Source: Fulvivirga sp.
GTDB lineage: Bacteria; Bacteroidota; Bacteroidia; Cytophagales; Cyclobacteriaceae
DNA length: 63,642 bases
Direction of reading: 5' to 3'
Assembly: GCA_028280565.1 (NCBI GenBank)
Contig: JANQLQ010000253.1
Span: 1-63,642, forward strand
Shown here piece after piece: positions 26,340 to 34,656 of the stretch. Position 1 is the stretch's first letter, and each line of letters starts with the position of its first letter. The translations under genes were made by a program, and so were the position numbers. The notes beneath the pieces are model-generated. The model was given only the letters and a program-made list of their open reading frames with translations, was not told the DNA's origin and searched no databases.

Positions 26340-27623
26340 ATGGCGGATTTCATCAACGAGTTAAAATGGAGAGGCATGGTCCATGACATCATGCCAGGTA
26401 CGGCAGAACTGCTGGCCCAGGAAGCGATAACCGGTTACATTGGATTTGACCCAACGGCGGACTCTTTACACATTGGTAACCTGGTACAGGTTATGACCTT
26501 AGTTCATTTTCAAAAAGCAGGTCATAAACCCCTTGCTTTAGTAGGAGGTGCCACCGGCATGGTGGGCGATCCTTCCGGGAAGTCAGCCGAACGCAACTTG
26601 CTCTCAGAAGAAGTCCTCAGGCATAATCTTGGTTGCGTAAAGCAGCAACTGGAAAAATTTTTGGACTTCGATTGTGGCAGCAACTCGGCCGAAGTGGTGA
26701 ATAATTATGACTGGTTCAAGGATTTTTCTTTTTTGGATTTCATAAGGGATGTAGGCAAGCACATCACCGTAAACTACATGATGGCCAAAGACTCCGTGAA
26801 ACAGCGTTTGGAATCCGGGTTATCTTTTACGGAGTTCAGCTACCAGCTAGTGCAAGGATATGATTTTTACTGGCTCTACCAAAATAAAGACTGCCGGTTG
26901 CAGTTAGGAGGATCGGACCAATGGGGAAACATTGTGACTGGCACCGAGCTGATCCGCCGAAAGACCCAAGGAGAAGCTTTTGCGGTGACCACACCACTGA
27001 TAAAAAAAGCCGATGGGAGCAAATTTGGCAAAACAGAGTCCGGGAATGTTTGGTTGGATCCTGCCAGGACCTCCCCATACCAATTTTACCAGTATTGGCT
27101 AAATGCTTCTGACGAAGACGCTTCCAATTACACACGGATCTTCACCTTAATGGATAAGGAAGAAATTGAGGCTTTGGAAAAGGAGCATAATGAAGCGCCG
27201 CACCTGCGAAAACTACAACAAGCTTTGGCCAAAGACATAACAATAAGGGTACATAGCGAGGTGGATTACGAAATGGCATTGAAGGCTTCGCAAGTACTGT
27301 TCGGCAAGTCTACCACTGAAGATCTTGCGGCACTGGACGAAAGAACGTTACTCTCTGTATTTGAAGGAGTACCCCAGACCGAGATCAGTAAGGAAAGTTT
27401 GGAAAACGCCCCGGATGTGACCGAGCTTCTTTCCGAGACAGCCAATGGGTTGATCTTTAAATCCAAGGGGGAAGCCCGGAGAATGATACAAGGAGGTGGA
27501 GTAAGTGTGAATAAGCAAAAATTGACAGACCCTTCTCAACGTGCAGACTTTGAACTGCTGCAAGACAAATACTTAGTGGCTCAAAAGGGGAAAAAGAATT
27601 ACTACCTACTGAAAATAAAATAA
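26340..27623 (+). CDS. tyrS: Tyrosyl-tRNA synthetase
   Basis: The 427-residue class I synthetase has its HIGH-type signature as HIGN in [15 protein letters not shown] (near residue 45) and its KMSKS-type loop as KFGKTESGN (near 230). A C-terminal S4 RNA-binding domain begins near [19 protein letters not shown]. It charges tRNA-Tyr in the cytosol. I chose ATG 26340 ([10 protein letters not shown]); a TTG three codons upstream gives a longer form, but the family starts at this point. A strong hairpin terminator follows directly. The gene stands alone. Confidence 0.97.
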   Translation: MADFINELKWRGMVHDIMPGTAELLAQEAITGYIGFDPTADSLHIGNLVQVMTLVHFQKAGHKPLALVGGATGMVGDPSGKSAERNLLSEEVLRHNLGCVKQQLEKFLDFDCGSNSAEVVNNYDWFKDFSFLDFIRDVGKHITVNYMMAKDSVKQRLESGLSFTEFSYQLVQGYDFYWLYQNKDCRLQLGGSDQWGNIVTGTELIRRKTQGEAFAVTTPLIKKADGSKFGKTESGNVWLDPARTSPYQFYQYWLNASDEDASNYTRIFTLMDKEEIEALEKEHNEAPHLRKLQQALAKDITIRVHSEVDYEMALKASQVLFGKSTTEDLAALDERTLLSVFEGVPQTEISKESLENAPDVTELLSETANGLIFKSKGEARRMIQGGGVSVNKQKLTDPSQRADFELLQDKYLVAQKGKKNYYLLKIK

Positions 27624-27625
27624 AT

Positions 27626-27660
27626 AATAGGAGATGAAACATCTCCTATTTATTTATTAT
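27626..27660 (+). terminator. Intrinsic terminator of tyrS
   Basis: Stem AATAGGAGATG with CATCTCCTATT, a 4-nt loop and an AT-rich tail. It separates tyrS from the convergent barrel gene and may serve both. Confidence 0.7.
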
Positions 27661-27666
27661 GCCTGT

Positions 27667-28272
27667 TTATTTACCGAGAGTGATCAATCGGTAACCTAAG
27701 GAAACTTGGAAGACTTGATTCCGGACTTCATCTCCACCGGAAACGTCATTGACATCAGAAAGTCCCAAGTTATATCTTGCATCTACGGTTAAACCAAATG
27801 GAAGATCCCATCCGGCTCCAATGCCTAGGCTCACATCTGAGCCATTGATAAAATCACTAGCATCACCGTCTATAATTTCTCCAAACTCATCCACAAACTC
27901 TTGGTCCCCCGAAAGTAGAAACCCAAATTGTGGTCCAAGTTGTAAATTCAACCCTGCCAGGAGATATAGCTTCAATAGAATAGGGATGTTAAGGTAGTTA
28001 AAACGTGATTCTAACTCACCAAAGCCTCCTCCAAAGTCAAGGTCAGCACCTTGAGCAGAGTAGATCAATTCGGGCTGAATTGCAAGTTTTGACAATTTAA
28101 TCGTAGCAAAAGCCCCGGCATGGAAGCCCGTGCGGGAGTCAGTGCTGATATCCCGGTCAACATTCGCAAAATTGAGCCCCCCTTTTACACCAAGTCTAAA
28201 ACCGGCTTGTGCATGAGATTGGTATGTAAAGCCGACTATACCAAACACTATAAGTACCAGTAAACGTTTCAT
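27667..28272 (-). CDS. PorT-like outer-membrane beta-barrel protein, paralogue 1
   Basis: The 201-residue protein has a signal peptide ending SHAQ, then an eight-strand barrel pattern typical of the OMP_b-brl family: GFRLGVKGGLNFANVDRD, TGFHAGAFATIKLSKLAIQP, ELIYSAQG, FNYLNIPILLKLYL, LQLGPQFGFLLSG and the closing YNLGLSDVNDVSGGDEVRNQ. Residues alternate hydrophobic and polar as expected for strands. Function beyond being a small outer-membrane barrel is unknown. It starts 9 bp after the neighbouring paralogue on the same strand, so both form one operon. Confidence 0.85.
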   Translation of the reverse strand: MKRLLVLIVFGIVGFTYQSHAQAGFRLGVKGGLNFANVDRDISTDSRTGFHAGAFATIKLSKLAIQPELIYSAQGADLDFGGGFGELESRFNYLNIPILLKLYLLAGLNLQLGPQFGFLLSGDQEFVDEFGEIIDGDASDFINGSDVSLGIGAGWDLPFGLTVDARYNLGLSDVNDVSGGDEVRNQVFQVSLGYRLITLGK

Positions 28273-28281
28273 AACTTTTAA

Positions 28282-28812
28282 TTACCTAACGCGGTATCCT
28301 ATATATATTTGAAATACCCTGTTAAAAATATCAACTTCATTACCGTCAACATCATTAATATTGGATAATCCCAAATTGTACCTAGCACCACCATAAACAT
28401 TCCCTTGGAAGTAATATTCTCCACCAAAGGCTAAGGTGGCATCGGCCGTAGTCAAAAAATCATTGGCATCGTTATCGCCTCCCAACAAAATCCCCAGCTG
28501 CGGACCTGCATGGAATGACAATTTAGAATCCACATTGTATTTAGCCAAGATAGGAATATTAAGATACGTTACATTTTGGTCTTCCCAACCTTGGAATGAG
28601 AACAGAAGTTCTCCTTGTATTGACCAGTTGTTCCGAATCTCGTTGCTAAGAAACCCTCCAAAATGAACTCCCACCTTCCCATCAGGATCAGATCCTTCGT
28701 CTACTCTTATACCTGCAAAATTTAAGCCTCCTTTGACACCATAAGATTGACCATTAGCGGCCAGTAAACCAATACATAAAACAGATACTGATAACAAGAC
28801 TAGTTTTTTCAT
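28282..28812 (-). CDS. PorT-like outer-membrane beta-barrel protein, paralogue 2
   Basis: The 176-residue protein has a signal peptide (MKKLVLLSVSVLCIGLLAANG) and the same block order as its two neighbours: YGVKGGLNFAGIRV, GVHFGGFLSNE, TYLNIPILAKYNV, LSFHAGPQLGILLGG, YNLGLSNINDVDGNEVD and the ending FQIYIGYRVR. It is the shortest of the three. An intrinsic terminator lies just upstream, so it needs its own promoter in the short gap at 28813-28846 or readthrough. Confidence 0.85.
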   Translation of the reverse strand: MKKLVLLSVSVLCIGLLAANGQSYGVKGGLNFAGIRVDEGSDPDGKVGVHFGGFLSNEIRNNWSIQGELLFSFQGWEDQNVTYLNIPILAKYNVDSKLSFHAGPQLGILLGGDNDANDFLTTADATLAFGGEYYFQGNVYGGARYNLGLSNINDVDGNEVDIFNRVFQIYIGYRVR

Positions 28813-28846
28813 TATTTATCATTTTAATGTTTCTCAATAATACAAA

Positions 28847-28871
28847 AAAGCCGGTACTTGTGACCGGCTTT
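28847..28871 (-). terminator. Intrinsic terminator after barrel paralogue 3
   Basis: Perfect stem AAAGCCGGT / ACCGGCTTT with a 7-nt loop, followed on the minus strand by further T residues. It lies 50 bp past the stop at 28921. Confidence 0.75.
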
Positions 28872-28920
28872 GTAATGAATTAATAATTTCTTCAAATGTC
28901 GTATCTAAAAAGATCAACGA

Positions 28921-29511
28921 TTATTCTCCGAATAGTTTGAATCCAACGTAGATCTGGAAGTTGTTGTTAGATACCTCTGTATCATCACCGTCTAGATCAT
29001 TTACATCAGATAAACCTAAAGAATAACGAATACCCCCGATCAAACCCATGGGCAGATCCACTTGGCCCCCGAAAGCTAAACTGAAATCTGACCCTTTGAT
29101 GTTATCGCTGATGTCTTCGTCGTTTCCATCAGTTTCAGTTTCGGCAGATGCCAAAAACCCAATTTGAGGACCTGCATGAAGACTAAGAATGTCAACCACT
29201 TGGTATTTTAATAATATGGGTACATTGATGTAATTGAATTTTTGAATTGTTTCTGTACCAGCAAAATCAAATTCTGAACCTTGAGCAGAATACAATAATT
29301 CGGGTTGTAGTCCTACATTGTCAGAGAACATGATACTCAAATAAGCACCTGCATGAAAACCTGTTCTGCCATCTGGCGAGACAGAAAAGCTTCCTTCTTC
29401 ATAGTCTTGGTTGGCAAAATTAAGCCCGGCCTTGATGCCGCCAGAGATTTGTGCATTCGCAGCTCCTACGACCGCACAAACAGCAAATGCTGTTAAAAAA
29501 AATCGATTCAT
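28921..29511 (-). CDS. PorT-like outer-membrane beta-barrel protein, paralogue 3
   Basis: The 196-residue protein starts MNRFFLTAFAVCAVVGAANA, a clean signal peptide. An upstream in-frame ATG at 29562 would overlap the promoter and add 17 residues before the signal, so I reject it. Shared blocks are GGIKAGLNFANQDYE, GFHAGAYLSIMFSDNVGLQP, FNYINVPILLKYQV, LSLHAGPQIGFLAS and YSLGLSDVNDLDGDDTEV. It has a strong promoter and its own terminator, so it is expressed apart from the other two. Tandem duplication of one ancestor explains the trio. Confidence 0.87.
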   Translation of the reverse strand: MNRFFLTAFAVCAVVGAANAQISGGIKAGLNFANQDYEEGSFSVSPDGRTGFHAGAYLSIMFSDNVGLQPELLYSAQGSEFDFAGTETIQKFNYINVPILLKYQVVDILSLHAGPQIGFLASAETETDGNDEDISDNIKGSDFSLAFGGQVDLPMGLIGGIRYSLGLSDVNDLDGDDTEVSNNNFQIYVGFKLFGE

Positions 29512-29550
29512 AGCATTGTGATTGAGTTGAAAAAATTGTTTAAAACGCCT

Positions 29551-29580
29551 CAAAACTAGCACTATAACTAAGATTTACAA
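29551..29580 (-). promoter_or_regulatory. Sigma-A promoter of barrel paralogue 3
   Basis: Minus strand TTG (29580-29578), 19-bp spacer, TAGTTTTG (29558-29551). The match is exact, and the position supports the start at 29511. Confidence 0.7.
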
Positions 29581-29828
29581 GAAAAGAAAGTTAAATCTTA
29601 GATTGCAGGCAAAATTTATCTGTACTAAAACAAGATTATAATGAACTTTTTAAAACACCAATTTGTTATAAGGTGATTTTCAATTTTTAGACAAAATTTA
29701 GCCGTGCATAACGTATAACCGCCTTTTCGAATAGAGGTTAAGCGAACTATGAGTTCTGGGTACGGTAGAAAACAGGTAAAATTTGCATGTAAGATTATGA
29801 TGAAGTTCGCCGCATGTTAATGAGTGTA

Positions 29829-30596
29829 CTATTTTCCTAATTTTGACTTTAGATCCGTTTGATCGAGAAACTTCAACGTTTGCTCATACCCTATTTTATA
29901 GATCTCTTCGGCTTTATTAATATCCAGTACTTTGAAGGAGCCCAGCCCTTGTGGCTCAATAAAATAATCACACAGGGACTTCCTGCTATATACATTGCAG
30001 GTAATGGCCAGCATGAGGGATCTTTCCATAACATCCCTAGCATTTTTAGGCTCGTATTGCCTGTCGATAGGGTTAGAATGAGAGGCTATGACCAGGTCGC
30101 AGGTTTCTTTGACGGGCTCTACCGGAAGGTTGTTTAGCATACCTCCATCGATATAAAGCTTGTCATTAAAAGCTACCGGGTCAAAAAGTACAGGGATGCA
30201 AGAAGAAGCACAAATGGCTGGCGTTAAGGGGCCTTTGGAAAAATACTCTGTCGTCCCGGTCTTTATATTCGTAGCGGCAATGTATAACGGTATCTCGAGG
30301 GCTTCAAAAGAATCCCGGGGCATGTATTGCGCTAAAAATTTATGAATAGCATCCATTTTCAGCACCCCTTTCCAGCTTAGGGCTAATTGTATAAACCGGG
30401 TGGTCTTAATATCGAGCACGATCTCGAGGATCCTATCCACGGAATAGCCTGACGCATAAAAAGCCCCGGTAATAGCCCCGGCACTGGTCCCGGAGACCGC
30501 CGAAATACTGATCCCATTTTCTTCAAGGGCCTTGATCACCCCGAGATGCGCTACGCCACGGATCCCCCCACCGGATAAAGCCAAGCCTATTTTCAT
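29829..30596 (-). CDS. Patatin-like phospholipase, RssA type
   Basis: The 255-residue protein starts MKIGLALSGGGIRGVAHLGV, which contains the oxyanion-hole glycines. The nucleophile elbow is GTSAG, and the catalytic Asp is in YIDGGMLNNLP. These are the Ser-Asp dyad motifs of patatin lipases. No signal peptide is present, so it is cytosolic or loosely membrane-bound. A start 25 codons upstream would run into the preceding gene's coding end, and I reject it. Its ATG follows the stop of the MBL-fold gene by 2 bp, so the two are translationally linked. The lipid substrate is unknown. Confidence 0.9.
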   Translation of the reverse strand: MKIGLALSGGGIRGVAHLGVIKALEENGISISAVSGTSAGAITGAFYASGYSVDRILEIVLDIKTTRFIQLALSWKGVLKMDAIHKFLAQYMPRDSFEALEIPLYIAATNIKTGTTEYFSKGPLTPAICASSCIPVLFDPVAFNDKLYIDGGMLNNLPVEPVKETCDLVIASHSNPIDRQYEPKNARDVMERSLMLAITCNVYSRKSLCDYFIEPQGLGSFKVLDINKAEEIYKIGYEQTLKFLDQTDLKSKLGK

Positions 30597-30598
30597 AG

Positions 30599-31438
30599 CT
30601 ACAATATTTCGTTTAATGAGAATACTTTGTCTACCCTTACACCTCTTTCTGTACGTTTTACGGTACAGCACTCCTGAACTGGATCATGCTCAAAAAACAA
30701 GATATAGCCCTGGTCAGCTGCTTCTTTTAAGAAAACATCTTTTTCCTGTAGGGTCACCAGCGGCCGGGTGTCGTACCCCATGACATAAGCCAAAGGGACG
30801 TGTCCTGCAGAAGGCAACAAGTCTGCCACAAAAACGATGGTTTTGTCCTTATACCGGATCTTGGGAAGCATTTGCTTTTCCGTATGTCCGTCTACCGTCA
30901 TGATGTCGAATTGAGGAAAGGGGCTTTTAGAATTTATGTCCAGGAAATGTAGGTGCCCACTCTCTTCCATAGGAAGTATGTTCTCTTTCAAAAAACTAGC
31001 TTTTTCACGAGCATTGGGTTGTAACGCCCACTGCCAATGGCTAAGGTTAGACCAATATTTGGCGTTTGGGAACACAAGCTCGGGCCGCCCGTTATGTGTG
31101 GCAACCCCACCCCCACAATGATCGAAATGCAAGTGGGTCAAAAACACATCGGTGATCTCACCGGGACTAAAACCTGCCTGGCGAATGGAATTCAAAAGCG
31201 TATCTTCGCCATGGAGATAATAGTAGCTGAAAAATCTATCATTTTGTTTGTCACCTATGCCATTATCGATGAGGATAAGGCGATCCCCATCTTCCACCAA
31301 AAGGCATCGCATAGCCCAAGTACATAGGTTTTTATCATCAGCAGGATTCGTTTTCTGCCAGATCACCTTAGGCACGACACCAAACATGGCACCTCCATCC
31401 AGCTTAAAAAAACCGGTATTGATCACATGAAGTCTCAT
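30599..31438 (-). CDS. MBL-fold metal-dependent hydrolase
   Basis: The 279-residue protein has the zinc motif THLHFDHCGG (HxHxDH), an upstream strand-turn LILIDNGIGDKQ, and later ligands in TVDGHTEKQM and FVADLLPSAGHVPL. It lacks a signal peptide. The spacing fits lactonase or glyoxalase-II-like members such as quorum-quenching lactonases, but the subclass cannot be set by eye. It is the first gene of a two-gene operon with the patatin gene. Confidence 0.87.
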   Translation of the reverse strand: MRLHVINTGFFKLDGGAMFGVVPKVIWQKTNPADDKNLCTWAMRCLLVEDGDRLILIDNGIGDKQNDRFFSYYYLHGEDTLLNSIRQAGFSPGEITDVFLTHLHFDHCGGGVATHNGRPELVFPNAKYWSNLSHWQWALQPNAREKASFLKENILPMEESGHLHFLDINSKSPFPQFDIMTVDGHTEKQMLPKIRYKDKTIVFVADLLPSAGHVPLAYVMGYDTRPLVTLQEKDVFLKEAADQGYILFFEHDPVQECCTVKRTERGVRVDKVFSLNEIL

Positions 31439-31521
31439 ATCGTAAAGAACTCATTGAATTAAAGAATGAAACCAACGAGGTTTTCACCACATCGATTGAA
31501 GTATGTGAATTCCCCAGGAAT

Positions 31522-31559
31522 AAAAAAAGACCGTCTCAAAAGTAGTTGAGGCGGCCTTA
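31522..31559 (-). terminator. Hairpin terminator after the small lipoprotein gene
   Basis: AAGACCGTCTCAA pairs with TTGAGGCGGCCTT (two G-T-type mismatches) and a seven-T tail follows on the minus strand. A near-identical but perfect hairpin occurs at 32785-32822 next to accA. Confidence 0.65.
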
Positions 31560-31609
31560 TCCGTATAATTAATCCATTCCACTAATATAGCGAGGAATAA
31601 ACGTATAGG

Positions 31610-31750
31610 CTAATCATTAGGGTCGGTCATAATAATCACATCATCATCATCTTCACCGGTATTTAATGGTTCAACAGATTCGGTATCACAAGCAAACGCC
31701 AGTGCACTGAATACGATCATAAAAACTGATACATGCTTTAATTTCTTCAT
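31610..31750 (-). CDS. 46-residue acidic lipoprotein
   Basis: ATG at 31748-31750 to TAG at 31610-31612. The signal is MKKLKHVSVFMIVFSALAFA followed by Cys21, so cleavage at a lipobox (LAFAC) is expected. The mature part is only 26 residues, with a run of four Asp (GEDDDDVII). A terminator lies 50 bp downstream, which supports a real gene. Small acidic lipoproteins of this kind are of unknown function. Confidence 0.6.
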   Translation of the reverse strand: MKKLKHVSVFMIVFSALAFACDTESVEPLNTGEDDDDVIIMTDPND

Positions 31751-32077
31751 CTTTTTGATTTTTTAGTTACACGTTGATCAGGGCTAGATTTCCAGAGGCA
31801 ACAGGGGTTAGGTGGTAACTACTATAATGGTACCAGGGACTTGTTGGTTTCTGTGCTAAACGAGCCTTAACCTTTTCTAAAGCGTGGGAAGGTTCCTAAC
31901 TATGAGGGTCGGCATAATCAGTCCCTACCACTAATCACGCCTAAGATACTTATAGCATTGGATAAATAAAATCTCTTCACAAACAACATTAAAAGAGAAT
32001 GACAAAGTTACACAAAAAAGAGGGCCGGAAGCTTTTTACTTTCGGCCTTTTTGGTGACTAAGGATTAACCTAGTTGT
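31751..32077. other. Gap with hairpin at 32018-32055
   Basis: The gap must hold the promoter of the small lipoprotein gene, but no clear box is visible. GGGCCGGAAG and CTTTCGGCC at 32022-32047 form a hairpin with T runs on both sides, a possible bidirectional terminator or the left remnant of the insertion sequence that follows. Confidence 0.45.
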
Positions 32078-32709
32078 GTGTGTACTACTTCAAATCTAGT
32101 CTTTAAAGGTTACAGTCCCAATCAAGTGGTGTTACTTCCGCCCGCTGTAGAGGAATTGATTGAGGAAAACCATCCTGTTCAGGTGGTCAATGATGTAATC
32201 GACCATATTAATATTGAATCCTTACTCAAGCAATACGAGCCTGGAGGAACCTCGATGTACCATCTACGCATGTTGCTCAAAGTACTTGTGTATATATGGG
32301 TATTTGACCAATATCTACTCCTCTCGCAAGATGGAGGCGGCTTTATAAGGAAAACATTCATTTCATGTAGCTCTCGGCCATGAATAAGCCGGATCACAAT
32401 ACCATTGCCCGTTTCAGGCCATTCACTGTGAAGGGTGTCCTCTTAGGGGCTCTTGCTATAAGGGGAAAGGGAATCGCATCGTAGCGTTGAATCACAACTT
32501 ACTCAGGCATAAGCAAAATCAGGGAAAACCTTACTTCAGAGCAGGGACTGGTTCATCGCTCTAAAAGGCCGTGGGATGTTGAGGCCACTTTTGGAACCAT
32601 AAAGCATAACCAGAGCTTCCATAGATTTATGTCGAGAGGTCTTGAAAAAGTGAAAGTAGAAGCTGGATTACTTGCTATAGCCCATAACCTGGCCAAAAAC
32701 GTGGCGTAG
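32078..32709 (+). pseudogene. IS1182-family transposase remnant
   Basis: Residues FKGYSPNQVVLLPPAVEELI and PGGTSMYHLRMLLKVLVYIW are the N-terminus of IS1182-type transposases. The frame then shifts near 32340. NIHFM-stop-LSAMNKPDHNTIARF continues in another frame, with TAG where the family has TGG. A large middle part, including catalytic residues, is missing. HCEGCPLRGSCYKGKGNRI follows, then another shift, then the C-terminus GLVHRSKRPWDVEATFGTIK and LLAIAHNLAKNVA to TAG at 32707-32709. It cannot encode an active enzyme. Confidence 0.85.
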
Positions 32710-32784
32710 GCCCAGGATAACTCTTGCCTTTTTGAAAGAAAACATTTTTAAACGTTAAATCAAAAACTCAGCCCCGCTAAAACC

Positions 32785-32822
32785 AAAGAGGCCGTCTCAA
32801 AAGTAGTTGAGACGGCCTCTTT
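32785..32822. terminator. Perfect 16-bp hairpin terminator between IS remnant and accA
   Basis: AAAGAGGCCGTCTCAA pairs perfectly with TTGAGACGGCCTCTTT. It lies 24 bp past the accA stop and would terminate it. The GAGGC-GTCTCAAAAGT pattern also resembles IS1182-type ends, so the element may have supplied this terminator. Confidence 0.7.
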
Positions 32823-32845
32823 TAAAATTTAGCAAACAAGTATTA

Positions 32846-33793
32846 CTATTCCTTTACCACTCCCATAGAACAGAACTTATCAATGCGCTGCTGTATTCTC
32901 TCCTCGGGGCTGAGTTTTTCTAATTCTTTAATGGTTTTAAGGATAACCCTTTTCACCTCTTTTGTAATCCATTTTACGTCGGTATGAGCGCCTCCCAGTG
33001 GTTCTTTAACGATACCGTCCACGAGTTTCAGTTGCTGCATATCTTTAGCGGTCAGCCTCAAAGCTTCTGCCGCTTCTTCCTTGTAATCCCAGCTTCGCCA
33101 TAAGATCGAAGAGCAAGATTCCGGGGAGATCACCGAATACCATGTATTTTCCAGCATCAGCACGCGATCCCCTATGGCTATGCCTAAGGCTCCACCCGAG
33201 GCTCCCTCGCCAATGATCACACAGATCACGGGCACTTTCAGCGTCATCATTTCTTTAAGATTGCGGGCAATGGCCTCTCCCTGCCCTCTTTCTTCGGCCT
33301 CCAGCCCGGGAAAAGCGCCCGGTGTATCGATCAACGTGATTACGGGCTTATTGAACTTCTCTGCCACCTTCATTAATCGAAGGGCTTTCCTGTACCCTTC
33401 CGGGTTAGCCATCCCAAAATTCCTTTCCTGCCTTTGGCGGGTGTTCCTGCCCTTTTGCTGGCCTACGAACATCACGGTGGTTTTGTCTAACGTGGCAAAT
33501 CCGCCCACCATGGCCTTGTCGTCCTTCACAGCACGGTCTCCATGAAGCTCAACAAAATCATCTGCCATCTCGTAAATATAGTCCAGCGTGTAAGGCCGGT
33601 CCGGGTGACGCGATAGCTGGACACGTTGCCAGCGCGTAAGATTTTGGAATGTTTCTTTTTTCAGGTTGTCAATTTTATCCTCTAAACTTTTCACTGCATC
33701 CCGGACGTTCACATCGCTGTCTACAGCTAACTTTTTCATGTCTTCTAGTTTTGCCTCTAATTCGGCAATAGGCTTTTCAAAATCAAGCAGCAT
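32846..33793 (-). CDS. accA: Acetyl-CoA carboxylase carboxyltransferase subunit alpha
   Basis: The 315-residue protein has near-normal family length. The N-terminal helix pair ([20 protein letters not shown]) is followed by [30 protein letters not shown] and the carboxybiotin/CoA site [15 protein letters not shown], then [19 protein letters not shown]. With AccD and biotinylated AccB it makes malonyl-CoA for fatty acid synthesis in the cytosol. It is a single gene with an excellent promoter at 33818-33845. Confidence 0.97.
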   Translation of the reverse strand: MLLDFEKPIAELEAKLEDMKKLAVDSDVNVRDAVKSLEDKIDNLKKETFQNLTRWQRVQLSRHPDRPYTLDYIYEMADDFVELHGDRAVKDDKAMVGGFATLDKTTVMFVGQQKGRNTRQRQERNFGMANPEGYRKALRLMKVAEKFNKPVITLIDTPGAFPGLEAEERGQGEAIARNLKEMMTLKVPVICVIIGEGASGGALGIAIGDRVLMLENTWYSVISPESCSSILWRSWDYKEEAAEALRLTAKDMQQLKLVDGIVKEPLGGAHTDVKWITKEVKRVILKTIKELEKLSPEERIQQRIDKFCSMGVVKE

Positions 33794-33817
33794 ATGGTAT
33801 TATAATTTCGGAAGGTA

Positions 33818-33845
33818 CAAAATTATCATTTAAAATCTATTTCAA
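33818..33845 (-). promoter_or_regulatory. accA: Sigma-A promoter of accA
   Basis: Minus strand TTG (33845-33843), 17-bp spacer, TAATTTTG (33825-33818). The predicted start is about 20 nt before the ATG. The rest of the gap to the tRNA promoter (33846-34153) has no gene. Confidence 0.7.
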
Positions 33846-34153
33846 TAATTCTCAAGGCGCAGGATCACAGTATGTAAACCTAGAAAGTACTGCCTTTTGG
33901 TCTGCAAATATGAAACTGATATTTTAAAAGAGGAAATTAGAAAGCAGAAAGAGGAAATAAGGAATTACGAAAGTGCAAAGGCTAAACATAAGTAGATATT
34001 TTTTTAAGATCCACTTGCATAGGTTGGACTTAGGCGGGATTGAAGATTGACGGTCTACTTGTTAAATCTATACGTTCCCTGTTTTCTTATTCGGCGAGTT
34101 TCGCCCTTCGTTCCATACCTTTCTTAACCTCTAAATATTTTTTTCTTTTTCTT

Positions 34154-34183
34154 TTGCATTCATCAAGAGCAATATTACATTTG
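34154..34183 (+). promoter_or_regulatory. Sigma-A promoter of tRNA-Asp
   Basis: TTG (34154-34156), 19-bp spacer, TACATTTG (34176-34183). The predicted start is about 66 nt before the tRNA, leaving a 5' leader for RNase P. Confidence 0.65.
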
Positions 34184-34255
34184 CACCACCTTAAACGAAA
34201 GGGGGTTAGATAAGTATGTTTGAAAGCAAATTTTACTTTATAATCTATAAAACGA

Positions 34256-34329
34256 GGTCCGGTAGTTCAGTTGGTTAGAATGCCTGCCTGTCACGCAGGA
34301 GGTCGCGGGTTCGAGTCCCGTCCGGACCG
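34256..34329 (+). tRNA. tRNA-Asp (GUC)
   Basis: The acceptor stem GGTCCGG pairs with CCGGACC, with G as discriminator. The D arm (GTTCAGTTGGTTAGAAT), the anticodon arm (CCTGCCTGTCACGCAGG, anticodon GTC) and the T arm (CGCGGGTTCGAGTCCCG) are all well paired. CCA is not encoded. The gene is isolated, with its own promoter and terminator. Confidence 0.97.
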
Positions 34330-34355
34330 CCAAGAAGGCACAAAAAATTTCTTTT

Positions 34356-34390
34356 AAAAACCGCTTAAAAATAACTAAGCGGTTTTTTTT
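34356..34390 (+). terminator. Intrinsic terminator after tRNA-Asp
   Basis: AAAAACCGCTTA and TAAGCGGTTTTT form a 12-bp stem with an 8-nt loop and a run of eight T residues. Confidence 0.85.
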
Positions 34391-34656
34391 ATGGGCTCTT
34401 TTTGATTCAATTTATGCCTTGTAACATGCCCTAAGATATTGAGACCACCACCATACAAATAGCTAATGCCTATTTCTCACGACCGTTGAACAGGCCCTAT
34501 CCTACACTGGTATTCATTCTAATATTAAGCAAGCCGTAAGGTGGCAAAATATTGATGGATCAAAAGCCTTTTAGATTCATTACATTTGGCCTAAACATAC
34601 AATGGATGTATACGCTAAAGTATACAGTCAGGCGTTACAAGCAATAATTCAAACTG
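34391..34656. other. Gap with a -7 box before the MORN-like gene
   Basis: TACATTTG at 34581-34588 is an exact -7 match, about 69 bp before the ATG, without a TTG at the usual spacing. A small palindrome GTATAC-GCTAAA-GTATAC lies at 34608-34625. No gene seen. Confidence 0.4.

Noticed and set aside
32078-32383. 101-residue frame as an intact small gene
   Set aside because: It is the N-terminus of a broken transposase whose remaining parts follow in other frames.
34256-34332. tRNA-Asp as a possible integration site for a mobile element at 34.6-37.1 kb
   Set aside because: No integrase gene and no second copy of the tRNA 3' end was found in the window.
34590-34650. Palindrome near GTATAC with GCCTAAAC and GGCGTTAC, resembling an integron attC site
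   Set aside because: The core sites do not fit the attC consensus, no other copies lie between the following genes and no integrase is present.
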